Source: Plakobranchus ocellatus (lineage: Eukaryota > Mollusca > Gastropoda > Plakobranchidae). From it: 41,613 nucleotides of DNA. Position 1 is the first letter of the stretch. Each line of letters opens with the position of its first letter. The DNA is taken from contig BLXT01008440.1 in the NCBI GenBank assembly GCA_019648995.1, forward strand, positions 1,096,947 to 1,138,559, in the 5' to 3' direction. The notes under the pieces are model-generated. The model saw only the letters and a program-made list of their open reading frames with translations, searched no databases and was not told the origin of the DNA. Position numbers and translations under genes: made by a program. Shown in pieces: positions 36,101 to 40,960 of the stretch.

Positions 36101-36753
36101 AAGCCTGGTTGGAAACCTTCATACTTTGCTTGAAGTTGTAGCACATCCTCTTTTAGCTGCTTTTTGATGTCACTAAAAACCAAAAATAAATTCTTGCCAC
36201 TTGAATACATTTGTTTCAACTGCTTTGTTTTTTGAGGTTTATGAATTAACAATTAATAGATAGTAAATAAACAAAAACATTTTAATTTGAACTCACAAAC
36301 TCAAATAGAGAAAATAATGACCGTAAGTCTAGTGCTTATATATTTGTTTCATGTCTTTTTCATTGCATAAAATCATTTCACAGTTGAGAAGATTGAATGC
36401 ATAAACTGTGTAAATAATTTTATATATATTTTTTTTCTTTTCTTTTTTTTTTTTTTTTTTATAAATTACTGTAGATAAAACTATTTTCCTTATTTTTTTT
36501 TGGGGGGGGGAGGAGTATAACCCTGATTATGGACGTTGAAAGTAATTTTTAGCAATAAAAAAAAAGGCTCCTTTAGATCTAAAGAGTAACAGGAAAGTAA
36601 AACTAAAGGCTTCCATGGAAATTCATCAACTTTATTATAATTTTATTGATTACTCATTTCCTGTTTCAATTATTTTGCATATTACTTAAAATTCAGCATT
36701 AGTTGAATCCAAACTCACCTAGACACCTTTTTTCCACTGAGTACCTGAGCCAT
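3081..36753 (-). CDS. MTHFD1: C1-tetrahydrofolate synthase, trifunctional (24 coding exons)
   Basis: Cytosolic folate enzyme interconverting 5,10-methylene-, 5,10-methenyl- and 10-formyl-THF (NADP-dependent dehydrogenase, cyclohydrolase) and ligating formate to THF with ATP. Joining exons 36719-36753, 36088-36172, 34948-35061, 34547-34606, 31339-31415, 30158-30258, 29762-29898, 27122-27233, 26290-26459, 25519-25577, 24926-25099, 21826-21962, 20568-20800, 17082-17184, 16574-16650, 16277-16417, 15590-15658, 12645-12756, 11026-11207, 8024-8124, 6236-6413, 5571-5678, 3941-4093 and 3081-3170 gives 2,808 nt with no internal stop: 935 residues. Dehydrogenase/cyclohydrolase residues are present (Y50, K54, Q98, D123, GRSKIVG 170-176, PGGVGPMT 270-277). 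The ligase has a P-loop (PLGEGKST 380-387), GGAAGGGY (421-428) and [12 protein letters not shown] (698-709). Retaining K54/Q98/D123, equivalent to human K56/Q100/D125, argues against the monofunctional MTHFD1L paralogue. The chosen ATG has A at -3 and G at +4 and aligns with the human start. Every intron is GT-AG except intron 10 (GC-AG). Confidence 0.96.
3171..3940. other. MTHFD1 intron 23
   Basis: 770 nt. Contains the perfect palindrome CTGGTATACCAG (about 3348-3359), followed by a GGGCTCAAAAGGTTAA sequence ending near 3381 that resembles a single TTAA-element end. Confidence 0.85.
3941..4093 (-). CDS. MTHFD1: MTHFD1 coding exon 23
   Basis: Residues 856-906: [20 protein letters not shown], then [20 protein letters not shown] and YPLVGT. 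Phase 0 at both ends; donor ACA|gtaagt. Confidence 0.97.
4094..5570. other. MTHFD1 intron 22
   Basis: 1,477 nt. Holds a few open frames of up to 76 codons without recognisable domains, and an AGATCTAGGCCT patch near 5063. Confidence 0.85.
5571..5678 (-). CDS. MTHFD1: MTHFD1 coding exon 22
   Basis: Residues 820-855: [20 protein letters not shown], then [16 protein letters not shown], a conserved position but less conserved sequence. Phase 0 at both ends; acceptor atctttag|G, donor CAG|gtttgt. Confidence 0.94.
5679..6235. other. MTHFD1 intron 21
   Basis: 557 nt with poly-A and poly-G runs; nothing else recognised. Confidence 0.85.
5953..5966. repeat. Poly-G run
   Basis: Fourteen consecutive G inside MTHFD1 intron 21. 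A simple repeat whose exact length is likely to be error-prone. Confidence 0.85.
6236..6413 (-). CDS. MTHFD1: MTHFD1 coding exon 21
   Basis: Residues 760-819: [20 protein letters not shown], then [20 protein letters not shown] and FKFLYDVK. The acceptor caataag|A restores the split alanine codon. The donor is AAG|gttagt. Confidence 0.95.
6414..8023. other. MTHFD1 intron 20
   Basis: 1,610 nt. Contains a CTAG/GATC-rich palindromic patch near 6935-7020. No coding sequence recognised. Confidence 0.85.
8024..8124 (-). CDS. MTHFD1: MTHFD1 coding exon 20
   Basis: Residues 727-760: [20 protein letters not shown], then [14 protein letters not shown]. The acceptor is tatttcag|A and the donor TTTGC|gtaagc, phase 2. 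Confidence 0.95.
8590..8810. repeat. Dispersed repeat, copy 1
   Basis: About 200 bp sharing long matching blocks with 15805-16035 in the same orientation. Shared landmarks are CAAGATCTTGAAAT, CATGTCTTATTAAAT, AAAGAGAGAACAC, CATGCAGCAGAATA and ATGGGATAGGAAAGAGTCA, with small indels between them. No coding content recognised. Confidence 0.85.
9037..9937. mobile_element. Possible TTAA element, decayed (piggyBac-like)
   Basis: The left end reads TAACCCTTTCCAA (9038-9050) and the right end is its exact inverse, ending in TTAA at 9934-9937. The left tetranucleotide is ATAA rather than TTAA. A hairpin (CTGGTTTAGACACCAG) lies near the right end, about 9854. On the minus strand around 9410-9480, one frame reads [17 protein letters not shown], like the acidic starts seen in the other elements. 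About 901 bp inside intron 19. Confidence 0.45.
10649..10950. repeat. 151-bp tandem duplication
   Basis: Two directly adjacent copies, 10649-10799 and 10800-10950, differing at only about three positions. The second copy ends 75 bp from the donor of exon 19. The near-identity implies a recent duplication. Confidence 0.95.
11026..11207 (-). CDS. MTHFD1: MTHFD1 coding exon 19 (ligase signature 2)
   Basis: Residues 666-726: [20 protein letters not shown], then [14 protein letters not shown] (signature 2, 698-711) and PLPQAYTQE. The acceptor is ttattag|T and the donor GAG|gtaaag. Confidence 0.97.
11208..12644. other. MTHFD1 intron 18
   Basis: 1,437 nt. The longest open frame (12151-12522, plus, 123 codons) resembles no family I know and is most likely chance. 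Confidence 0.8.
12645..12756 (-). CDS. MTHFD1: MTHFD1 coding exon 18
   Basis: Residues 629-666. Contains [20 protein letters not shown], then [17 protein letters not shown], a core substrate-binding segment of formate-THF ligase. The donor GTTG|gtcagt is phase 1. Confidence 0.97.
12757..15589. other. MTHFD1 intron 17
   Basis: 2,833 nt. Contains the TTAA element at 14351-15029. The rest is AT-rich with no recognised feature. Confidence 0.85.
14351..15029. mobile_element. Non-autonomous TTAA element with TIRs
   Basis: Bounded by TTAA at both ends (14351-14354, 15026-15029). The terminal inverted repeats read TTAACTGATTCACTACCC (left) and TTAACTGTTTCACTACCC (right, reversed), 17 of 18 identical. 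Two copies of a 25-bp hairpin unit lie near the right end: TGAGCTGG...CCAGCTTAGGGT at 14948-14972 and TGAGCCGG...CCGGCTTAGGGT at 14991-15015. TTAA duplication is the hallmark of piggyBac transposition. At 679 bp with no recognisable transposase frame, it is non-autonomous. Confidence 0.75.
15590..15658 (-). CDS. MTHFD1: MTHFD1 coding exon 17
   Basis: Residues 606-628: [20 protein letters not shown], then TLE. 69 nt, phase 0 at both ends. The acceptor is tctttcag|G and the donor GAG|gtgagg. Confidence 0.96.
15659..16276. other. MTHFD1 intron 16
   Basis: 618 nt, about a third of it the dispersed repeat at 15805-16035. Confidence 0.85.
15805..16035. repeat. Dispersed repeat, copy 2
   Basis: Second copy of the repeat at 8590-8810, in MTHFD1 intron 16. 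Same orientation and order of shared blocks, with a slightly longer internal insertion. Boundaries are approximate. Confidence 0.85.
16277..16417 (-). CDS. MTHFD1: MTHFD1 coding exon 16
   Basis: Residues 559-605: [20 protein letters not shown], then [19 protein letters not shown]. Phase 0 at both ends; donor TTG|gtaaga. Confidence 0.97.
16574..16650 (-). CDS. MTHFD1: MTHFD1 coding exon 15
   Basis: Residues 533-558: [15 protein letters not shown], then [11 protein letters not shown], near-identical to vertebrate ligase. The acceptor is ttttttcag|T and the donor GAT|gtaagt. Confidence 0.96.
16651..17081. other. MTHFD1 intron 14
   Basis: 431 nt; nothing recognised. Confidence 0.85.
17082..17184 (-). 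CDS. MTHFD1: MTHFD1 coding exon 14
   Basis: Residues 499-533: [20 protein letters not shown], then [14 protein letters not shown], matching human ARLDIDPETITWQR. The acceptor is gtaattag|A and the donor GAG|gtattt. Confidence 0.94.
17185..20567. other. MTHFD1 intron 13
   Basis: 3,383 nt, the longest intron. Contains the TTAA element at 18598-19306 and a CTAGATCTAG patch at about 17808. No coding sequence recognised outside the element. Confidence 0.85.
18598..19306. mobile_element. Decayed piggyBac-like TTAA element, perfect 18-bp TIRs
   Basis: Both ends read inward TTAACTCTTAATTTACCA, an 18/18 match including the TTAA target. Near the right end GGCGAT[A/T]TGGTAAA occurs twice (about 19248 and 19282), a subterminal repeat. 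Reading inward from the right end on the minus strand, an ATG 240-260 bp in is followed, across frames, by acidic stretches ([35 protein letters not shown]) at about 19050-18845. This is the arrangement of a piggyBac transposase N-terminus broken by stops and frameshifts. 709 bp. Confidence 0.75.
20568..20800 (-). CDS. MTHFD1: MTHFD1 coding exon 13
   Basis: The largest exon, residues 421-498. Contains [20 protein letters not shown] (ligase signature 1) and [20 protein letters not shown]. The acceptor is aatatag|G and the donor GAG|gtaaag, phase 0. Confidence 0.97.
20964..21640. mobile_element. Decayed piggyBac-like TTAA element
   Basis: TTAA at 20964-20967 and 21637-21640. The inverted ends TTAACTCACTGAGCCCTAGC and TTAACTTATTGAGCCTAAGC match at 16 of 20. 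On the plus strand an ATG at 21233 starts MAAPSRSN, and the same frame continues through three stops as [10 protein letters not shown], then [20 protein letters not shown] and RYEP. A short basic start followed by a Ser/Asp-rich run and a DxDPxYEP-type motif is typical of piggyBac-derived transposase N-termini. The rest of the transposase is missing. 677 bp. Confidence 0.75.
21233..21415 (+). pseudogene. Remnant of piggyBac-like transposase N-terminus
   Basis: One frame from ATG 21233 with internal TAG and two TAA stops. Acidic segment [20 protein letters not shown] from 21311. Lies within the TTAA element at 20964-21640. The assignment rests on context and composition, not an alignment. Confidence 0.45.
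21826..21962 (-). CDS. MTHFD1: MTHFD1 coding exon 12 (ATP-binding P-loop)
   Basis: Residues 375-421. [15 protein letters not shown] is the formate-THF ligase nucleotide-binding loop, followed by [18 protein letters not shown]. The acceptor is tgtttag|A and the donor AAAG|gtcagt. Confidence 0.97.
23161..24248. mobile_element. Decayed piggyBac-like TTAA element
   Basis: The left end is TTAAACTCACTCGAGG and the right end, reversed, is TTAACTCACTCAAAGC. They share CTCACTC after the TTAA, with a one-base indel. It encloses a stop-interrupted plus-strand reading frame at 23501-23899 with transposase-like acidic sequence. At 1,088 bp it is the longest of the well-supported elements, but still too short for a full transposase (about 1.8 kb expected). 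Confidence 0.65.
23501..23899 (+). pseudogene. Broken ORF, likely piggyBac-like transposase N-terminal part
   Basis: From ATG 23501 to TGA 23897-23899 one frame holds 132 codons with only two stops, both TGA (23522, 23660). Segments include [37 protein letters not shown] and [17 protein letters not shown]. The acidic DSDKDP and SEEEDDED runs suit the N-terminal region of a piggyBac-type transposase; no catalytic domain is visible. Both stops could be CpG-decay products (CGA to TGA) or TGG changes. Confidence 0.5.
24926..25099 (-). CDS. MTHFD1: MTHFD1 coding exon 11
   Basis: Residues 317-375: SDIDIAKSQ, the first ligase-domain helices ([19 protein letters not shown]), then DGRYVVVTG, the strand leading into the P-loop. 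The acceptor is ttttcag|T and the donor GG|gtgagt. Confidence 0.96.
25100..25518 (-). other. MTHFD1 intron 10 with GC-AG boundaries
   Basis: The donor is CCCAG|gcaaga and the acceptor ttttcag|TGATAT. GC donors make up roughly 1% of animal introns and usually have strong matches elsewhere, as here (CAG|GCAAGA). 419 nt. Confidence 0.9.
25519..25577 (-). CDS. MTHFD1: MTHFD1 coding exon 10 (interdomain linker)
   Basis: Residues 298-317, [19 protein letters not shown], matching the linker of vertebrate MTHFD1 (YNNLNLKTPVPSDIDI). The 3' end is CCCAG|gcaaga, a GC donor; no GT at or next to the junction preserves the frame into exon 11. Confidence 0.92.
25578..26289. other. MTHFD1 intron 9
   Basis: 712 nt, AT-rich; nothing recognised. 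Confidence 0.85.
26290..26459 (-). CDS. MTHFD1: MTHFD1 coding exon 9
   Basis: Residues 241-297. Holds [14 protein letters not shown] and the FolD signature [14 protein letters not shown] (269-282), and closes the dehydrogenase/cyclohydrolase domain. The acceptor is cttgcttag|A and the donor GCT|gtaagt, phase 0. Confidence 0.97.
26460..27121. other. MTHFD1 intron 8
   Basis: 662 nt, AT-rich; nothing recognised. Confidence 0.85.
27122..27233 (-). CDS. MTHFD1: MTHFD1 coding exon 8
   Basis: Residues 204-241, reading [14 protein letters not shown] and [10 protein letters not shown], the Rossmann-fold part of the dehydrogenase domain. The donor CAG|gtttga is phase 1. Confidence 0.95.
27234..29761. 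other. MTHFD1 intron 7
   Basis: 2,528 nt. A short plus-strand open frame at 28189-28308 with a good start context stands out; otherwise AT-rich with nothing recognised. Confidence 0.8.
28189..28308 (+). other. Small unrecognised ORF inside intron 7
   Basis: 39 codons, beginning [20 protein letters not shown]. The ATG has A at -3 and G at +4, and the start lies in a small patch richer in CpG than its surroundings. A GT donor-like site (CAA|gtaaca) falls near the 3' end, so it could be the first exon of a nested plus-strand gene, but I see no convincing second exon. Length alone is compatible with chance. Confidence 0.2.
29762..29898 (-). CDS. MTHFD1: MTHFD1 coding exon 7 (NADP-binding motif)
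   Basis: Residues 158-203. Contains [14 protein letters not shown], the dinucleotide-binding signature of the FolD family, and [11 protein letters not shown], where human has NATVTTCHSKT. The acceptor is tccccag|G and the donor GAG|gtattt. Confidence 0.96.
30158..30258 (-). CDS. MTHFD1: MTHFD1 coding exon 6
   Basis: Residues 124-158: [14 protein letters not shown], then the [15 protein letters not shown] segment. The acceptor at ccataacag|C was chosen over a nearby atcag because only it keeps the frame through NAGRL. The donor is CTG|gtatgt. Confidence 0.93.
30259..31338. other. MTHFD1 intron 5
   Basis: 1,080 nt. Contains only short open frames without recognisable content and a small GTTTGAAA tandem repeat near 31250. 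Confidence 0.85.
31339..31415 (-). CDS. MTHFD1: MTHFD1 coding exon 5
   Basis: Residues 99-124, starting LPMESDNE and ending SKDVDG. D123 matches human D125, a folate/catalytic-site residue. The middle ([12 protein letters not shown]) is diverged from vertebrates. The donor GG|gtaagc is phase 2. Confidence 0.95.
31416..34546. other. MTHFD1 intron 4
   Basis: 3,131 nt. Contains the fold-back at 32085-32266. The 32.9-34.4 kb part is less AT-rich, with several open frames of 60-95 codons on both strands that I cannot assign; possibly old transposon sequence. Confidence 0.8.
32085..32266. repeat. Long fold-back inverted repeat
   Basis: Left arm 32085-32161 and right arm 32190-32266 are 77-bp reverse complements with a single mismatch, around a 28-nt AT-rich loop. 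The arm begins ATTCAGCTTTTACTTC and ends TTTCCTTGGTGTT. No TTAA or other target duplication is obvious at its edges. In the transcript it would form a very stable hairpin of about 76 bp. Confidence 0.95.
34547..34606 (-). CDS. MTHFD1: MTHFD1 coding exon 4
   Basis: Residues 79-98, ending VHGIIVQ. Q98 matches human Q100 in the VQLPL active-site segment, so the intron falls inside that motif. 60 nt, phase 0 at both ends, with acceptor tctctag|G and donor CAG|gtgagg. Confidence 0.95.
34607..34947. other. MTHFD1 intron 3
   Basis: 341 nt; nothing recognised. Confidence 0.85.
34948..35061 (-). CDS. MTHFD1: MTHFD1 coding exon 3
   Basis: Residues 41-78, starting [14 protein letters not shown]. It carries the YxxxK active-site motif (Y50, K54), where the lysine is essential for the cyclohydrolase in this family. 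Both ends are phase 0; the donor is GAT|gtaaga. Confidence 0.96.
35062..36087. other. MTHFD1 intron 2
   Basis: 1,026 nt; nothing recognised. Confidence 0.85.
36088..36172 (-). CDS. MTHFD1: MTHFD1 coding exon 2
   Basis: Encodes residues 12-40, from SDIKKQLK to GLAIVQ, the first helix and strand of the dehydrogenase/cyclohydrolase domain. The acceptor is tttttag|T and the donor CAG|gtatat. The split serine codon joins exactly to exon 1. Confidence 0.95.
36173..36718. other. MTHFD1 intron 1 (between coding exons 1 and 2)
   Basis: 546 nt. Contains long poly-T runs near 36440-36500 and a nine-G run near 36502. Nothing else seen. Confidence 0.85.
36719..36753 (-). CDS. MTHFD1: MTHFD1 coding exon 1 (start codon)
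   Basis: Encodes [11 protein letters not shown] plus two bases of codon 12, aligning with the human N-terminus. The donor is AG|gtgagt. The ATG context is caca-ATG-G (A at -3, G at +4). Confidence 0.9.
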
Positions 36754-36813
36754 TGTGAATGCAGATTGAAATGGTTTATGCTGAATTATATGTTTGGCCA
36801 GAGACTTTTTTCT
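36754..36813 (-). other. 5' UTR part of exon 1, or in-frame N-terminal extension
   Basis: A good acceptor (pyrimidine-rich tract ending cctag, AG at 36815-36814) precedes the start codon by 60 nt, so the start-codon exon is not the first exon. The 60 nt are open and in frame with MTHFD1, reading RKKSLAKHIIQHKPFQSAFT. They are basic and free of acidic residues. The default reading is 5' UTR; a coding extension is possible and is treated as a finding. Confidence 0.6.
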
Positions 36814-37805
36814 CTAGGAAACAAAATGAAAAAAACTCACATTTATTAGAATCTCACTCAATCGATTAAAACAAAGAACAAGGAGCCTGACAGTATAATG
36901 ATACTAGACTACTTACAGTAAAATCCATTCATAGATATCCTGTGAGTATCAACAACCACATTGAGTACAAATTTCTATCCTTTTTATTAACATGCTTTCT
37001 TTGCATTTCTTTTATATCGAATTCGATTGTTTAGGTTCTTGTGACTTTCAGCATAATTACATTTAAGGATCTCTTGAAGGGAATTACAAGAATAAGACAC
37101 GACTAGCCTTTTAAGGACTTTTAAGGGTTGATAATTTTTGTTATTTCTGTCCACAAAAAATTATTTTGCAAAAACAAAGGTATTTATACAGACCTGCCAA
37201 CCACAAATTGTACTTGAGAGTAATCCACACTCCTATTCAGAGTATTTTGGACTTGCCCAGGGTAATTCAGGGCACTAATACAGCTAAATGATCAAAACCA
37301 GTCATATATTTTTATTTTGTTTAATGTTCCTTTATTTCAGTATAGAAATTGTTCTTAAAGTAGCTTCTAACCAATTCTATGAAGACTGGCCCTAGCTAAA
37401 CTGACTTCAGTCTTTATTCATAACCCTATCCACAAGCACACAATCTAAATTCACTTGTTAAAAACTGAAGAAAATACAAAAATTATTTTCAATGAAAATT
37501 AAGGATACCCTATTTGAAACATATAATACTGCTGGTAGCCTTTTTGCACTTTCCATTGATAAGATTGTGTGCTGTATTATTATTATTCTTGTTTTTATAA
37601 ATTTTGGGATTTTTTTCTAATAGCTAAGAGTGTTTAAAATGCTCATATCAATGTACAAGTACAATATATTCACGTCTATATAGGCCTTGCTATAGATCCA
37701 AGTCCACCAAGTTAGATCTAAGATCTCTATCAAATGCAGATTATACATACAAAAATTTGAGTCTGGCGAAGATAGAAATAGATGTGAATCTTGATTTTGC
37801 CTTGA

Positions 37806-37992
37806 AGAGGAGAGAGAAGGAGGGAGCAATAGAAACACACTCACAGAGGGAGGGAGAGGGAGGGAGAGAGAGAAAAAGACGGATAGAGCAAACGAGAGAA
37901 AAGCAGTGAGGGAGAGAGAGAGAGAGACGGAGTAACAGAGAGAGAGCAGTCAGACTGACAGACAGAATAAGAGAAAGAGTGAGAGTGAGAGG

Positions 37993-38027
<35 letters not shown>

Positions 38028-38367
38028 AGGCAGTCAAGCACAGAGAGAAAAAAACGGATAGAGCGAACGAGAGAGAGACAGGGAGCAACAGAGAGAGAGA
38101 GAGCAGTCAGACTGACAGACAGAATGAGAGAAAGAGTGAGGGTGAGAGGGAGAGAGAGAAAGGCAGTTAGACAGAGAGAGAGAGAGAAGACAGACAGTCA
38201 AACATAGAGAGAGAGAAAGGCAGTCAGTCACTGAGAGAGAGAAAGAGAGAGACAGAGAGGGTGAAAGTAAATTTAGGCAGAGAGAAAGACAGAGACAGAA
38301 AGGGGGGGGGGGGGGGGNNAGAGAGAGAGAGAGAGAGAAAAAGGGAGATAAAGAAAGAGACAGAGCG
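37806..38367. repeat. GA-rich imperfect tandem array with assembly gap
   Basis: About 560 bp of purine-rich (GA)n-derived sequence. Longer units recur: ACGGATAGAGC at 37879 and 38054, and GCAGTCAGACTGACAGACAG at 37946 and 38103, giving a higher-order period of roughly 157-175 bp. A 16-G run at 38302-38317 leads into NN at 38318-38319. The open frames of up to 115 codons across it are repeat artefacts. Confidence 0.95.
38318..38319. other. Ambiguous bases (NN)
   Basis: The only two undetermined bases in the window, between poly-G and (GA)n. The true repeat length here is uncertain. Confidence 0.98.
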
Positions 38368-38435
38368 ACTGAAATAACAAAATTCAGGGAAAATTTAATG
38401 AAAAGAGATGTTCATATCAACACTAATAATTGATA

Positions 38436-38834
38436 TTAACCCTTTTTGAACAAGGTGTTTTATTGTTGTATCCGTACGTCGGGGTAACTGAATGCCCCTA
38501 CATTTTAATATCAATATAGTCTTATCCGTACGTGTGGGGTAACTGTGTGATCCCTTACCATATATAATAAAAAAAACACTATATACTGATCTGAACGTGG
38601 GGGTAACAAAATCACCCCACACTTTACATAGTAAAAAATAATGGAGGGTTTCAGAAATAACCTCAGGTCAGTTCATTATTGATTTTCTGTCAATCAATAT
38701 TATGCAATCATATGTCAAATTGAATTTTTGAGGAATACTGAGAAGCTGAAAGAAAAATTCCCATTTTAAGTATTTTTTTTTAATTAAAAAAAAGCCTTGG
38801 ATTTAAAATTACCCCACATGTACAGATAGGTTAA
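38436..38834. mobile_element. Possible short TTAA element with subterminal repeats
   Basis: TTAACC at the left (38436) and GGTTAA at the right (ending 38834). Inside are three diverged direct repeats around ATCCGTACGTxxGGGGTAAC (about 38469, 38524, 38589), each followed by a CCCC or TTACC complement. One inverted copy sits at the right end (ATTACCCCACATGTACAGAT, about 38809). Only six terminal bases match as TIR, so the assignment is tentative. Confidence 0.4.
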
Positions 38835-38881
38835 AAAAGGGAAGGAAAGTTACTTTTTATAAGCATGATAAAAGTGAATGG

Positions 38882-38935
38882 TGGAGAGAGAGAGAGAGAG
38901 AAAGAGAGGAGGGAGAGGGTGGGGGGAAGGATAGT
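38882..38935. repeat. (GA)n microsatellite
   Basis: Short GA-rich tract 0.5 kb beyond the larger GA array. Confidence 0.85.
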
Positions 38936-40217
38936 TAGGTTGTTAGACTTAAATGCATTGTTTAAATATCCAGTATGTAGACCTATTTATAAAATAAGGA
39001 TTTTTAAAAGTAGAGCCAGCCATCTTGGCTGGTATTATGGGATGTACAGTTTGTATTGAATATAATTTAACTGTTTAATCCTATTATTAGTATCAAAAGC
39101 GTGCATAGTCGGCACCTCAAGTTTGTTAACATATCTAAGGCTGACTAGAAGGTTGGAGTGAATAAGTATGGCAAAAAACTTAGGGAATAAAACAAAAAAG
39201 TTAAGATTGCATTTTAGATAAACGTTATGCAACACCAATCGCTGATTTTCACGGGTACCAAAGATGCATTGAGTTGAATAAACAAACAAAACAAAAAACT
39301 AGAGGTCTCAAAGCCATTTGCATATTTTGGGGCACACAACTGATTCAATTGTGGGACACCTGGCAGACCTCTGATTCAAGGCTATAAAAACTATGCAGGC
39401 CTGCTTGGCCGATATTAGATCTAGTAACAAAAAATATGGTGATGAGTTTTTTATCAATACTGCATTTTTTGTATATTGTAAAGAGAAAGAAAATCGAAGG
39501 AAATGAAAGATAGATTCAGGAGATTGTCAGGCCTAGCCCCACTCTGCGTAATTTTTGTGGTGCCGAGCATATGATTTTCCCCCCCATCAACATAATAAAT
39601 TATGCCTAAAGCGTAATGTTGGCAGGTCTGTATGTATGAGATAGATGATATTTTATAATTAAATATATACAATATATAAAAAAATTTTTAAAAGCTTTGA
39701 TTTTAAAAGGTAAAATTTTGATTAGCAATCTCTGTATCTGGGAGGGAGAAGGATTATCTCCGAGGGAACCACCACCAAATACTAAAGAGAGTAGTGTTTG
39801 GAAGACTATTCCTCTAGTTGAAGCTAGAATGCATTAAATTGTGTTTTTCTTGATGCGACTATTTGATGTAATGAAGACTAAGAATGGAAGGATTGTACTA
39901 ATAATCTATTATTAAAAAGTGGAACCCTGATGTGAAATCTCCCTGAAAGTTGAAAGTGTTGCGAATAGTAGAAGCCAAAACTAAATACAACTCTATCATA
40001 ACATCATATTAACAGTTAACACAATCACATAGATCTTAATCCCTTTTAAATAAATGTTCACAGGCCTTCTAATAGCCCAGCATGACAACTGATCACCATG
40101 GTCACCTCAATGAGCATGCTTTGTCACTCAGAGCAACTTAAATGGAGGGAGAGGCAAGGAGTTGTATGCAATTCAAGGGATAGTCTGGTGACAGGCCTAA
40201 CAACTTCTAAATCTACC

Positions 40218-40403
40218 ATCATCAGCTACCAAGAAATGATGAGGTCACGGGGTAAAATTGTGGAAATATTGTGCACTACCTATTTACAACTTGATAGTGA
40301 CCTTTTCTCCATCATCAGCTACCAAGAAATGATGAGGTCACAGGGTAAAATTGTGGAAACATTGTGCACTACCTATTTACAACTTGATAGTGACCTTTTC
40401 ATT
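40218..40403. repeat. 93-bp tandem duplication
   Basis: Two adjacent copies (40218-40310 and 40311-40403) beginning ATCATCAGCTACCAAGAAAT, differing at a handful of positions. Because 93 is divisible by three, a 135-codon plus-strand frame (40098-40505) spans both, but it resembles no known protein. Confidence 0.95.
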
Positions 40404-40545
40404 TTGTCAGTAGCAGGTGAAGGTGGATCAAGAAGTTGGTTGGCCTGTCCCCTGTTTATTCGCAATGTAATCTCTCTCTCTCTCTTCCCCCTAGATCATG
40501 TATAACATGTTCTAAACTACAGGTGCAGCTATTATTTTAGCGTGT

Positions 40546-40960
40546 CCTAGATCTAGTACCACATTCAAAATCAAGCCCAAAGCTGGCTTAATTTTTTTCA
40601 TAAAATCTATTTTAATTCTAATCTAGACTTAGATCGGTCTTGGCCTGGACCTAGAGTAGAATTAGATTAGATCTACTCTAGACTTAGGTCTTGATTTTGA
40701 TGGCTGATATACTACATATCTGTTTATAAGATCTGCAGTCTTGATAGAAAGCTAAAGTAGACTAAGGTTTTCAATCCTGCTGATTATTGAGATGTAGACC
40801 AATTTCTGACTGAACGAATTCGACAGGCCGATCGGTTAGGGGTTAGCATAAATGCAAGTCAACACAGTGACTATCATATTATTTGGACCACTGACTAGCC
40901 TATAGAATCTAGATCTAGAATCTAGATCTGGGCCTAGATCTAGATCTACATCATTTTAAT
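40546..40960. repeat. Cluster of CTAGATCTAG-type palindromes
   Basis: Dense TCTAGA/AGATCT/GGCCTAG motifs at about 40546, 40620-40690 and 40908-40950. Similar patches recur elsewhere in the window (about 6945, 9427, 17808, 18895, 23421, 32407, 32770, 39417). Confidence 0.8.

Noticed and set aside
37741-38231. Several open frames of 60-115 codons, Ser/Leu-rich or Arg/Glu-rich
   Set aside because: They are translations of the GA/CT repeat array, open only because the repeat lacks stops.
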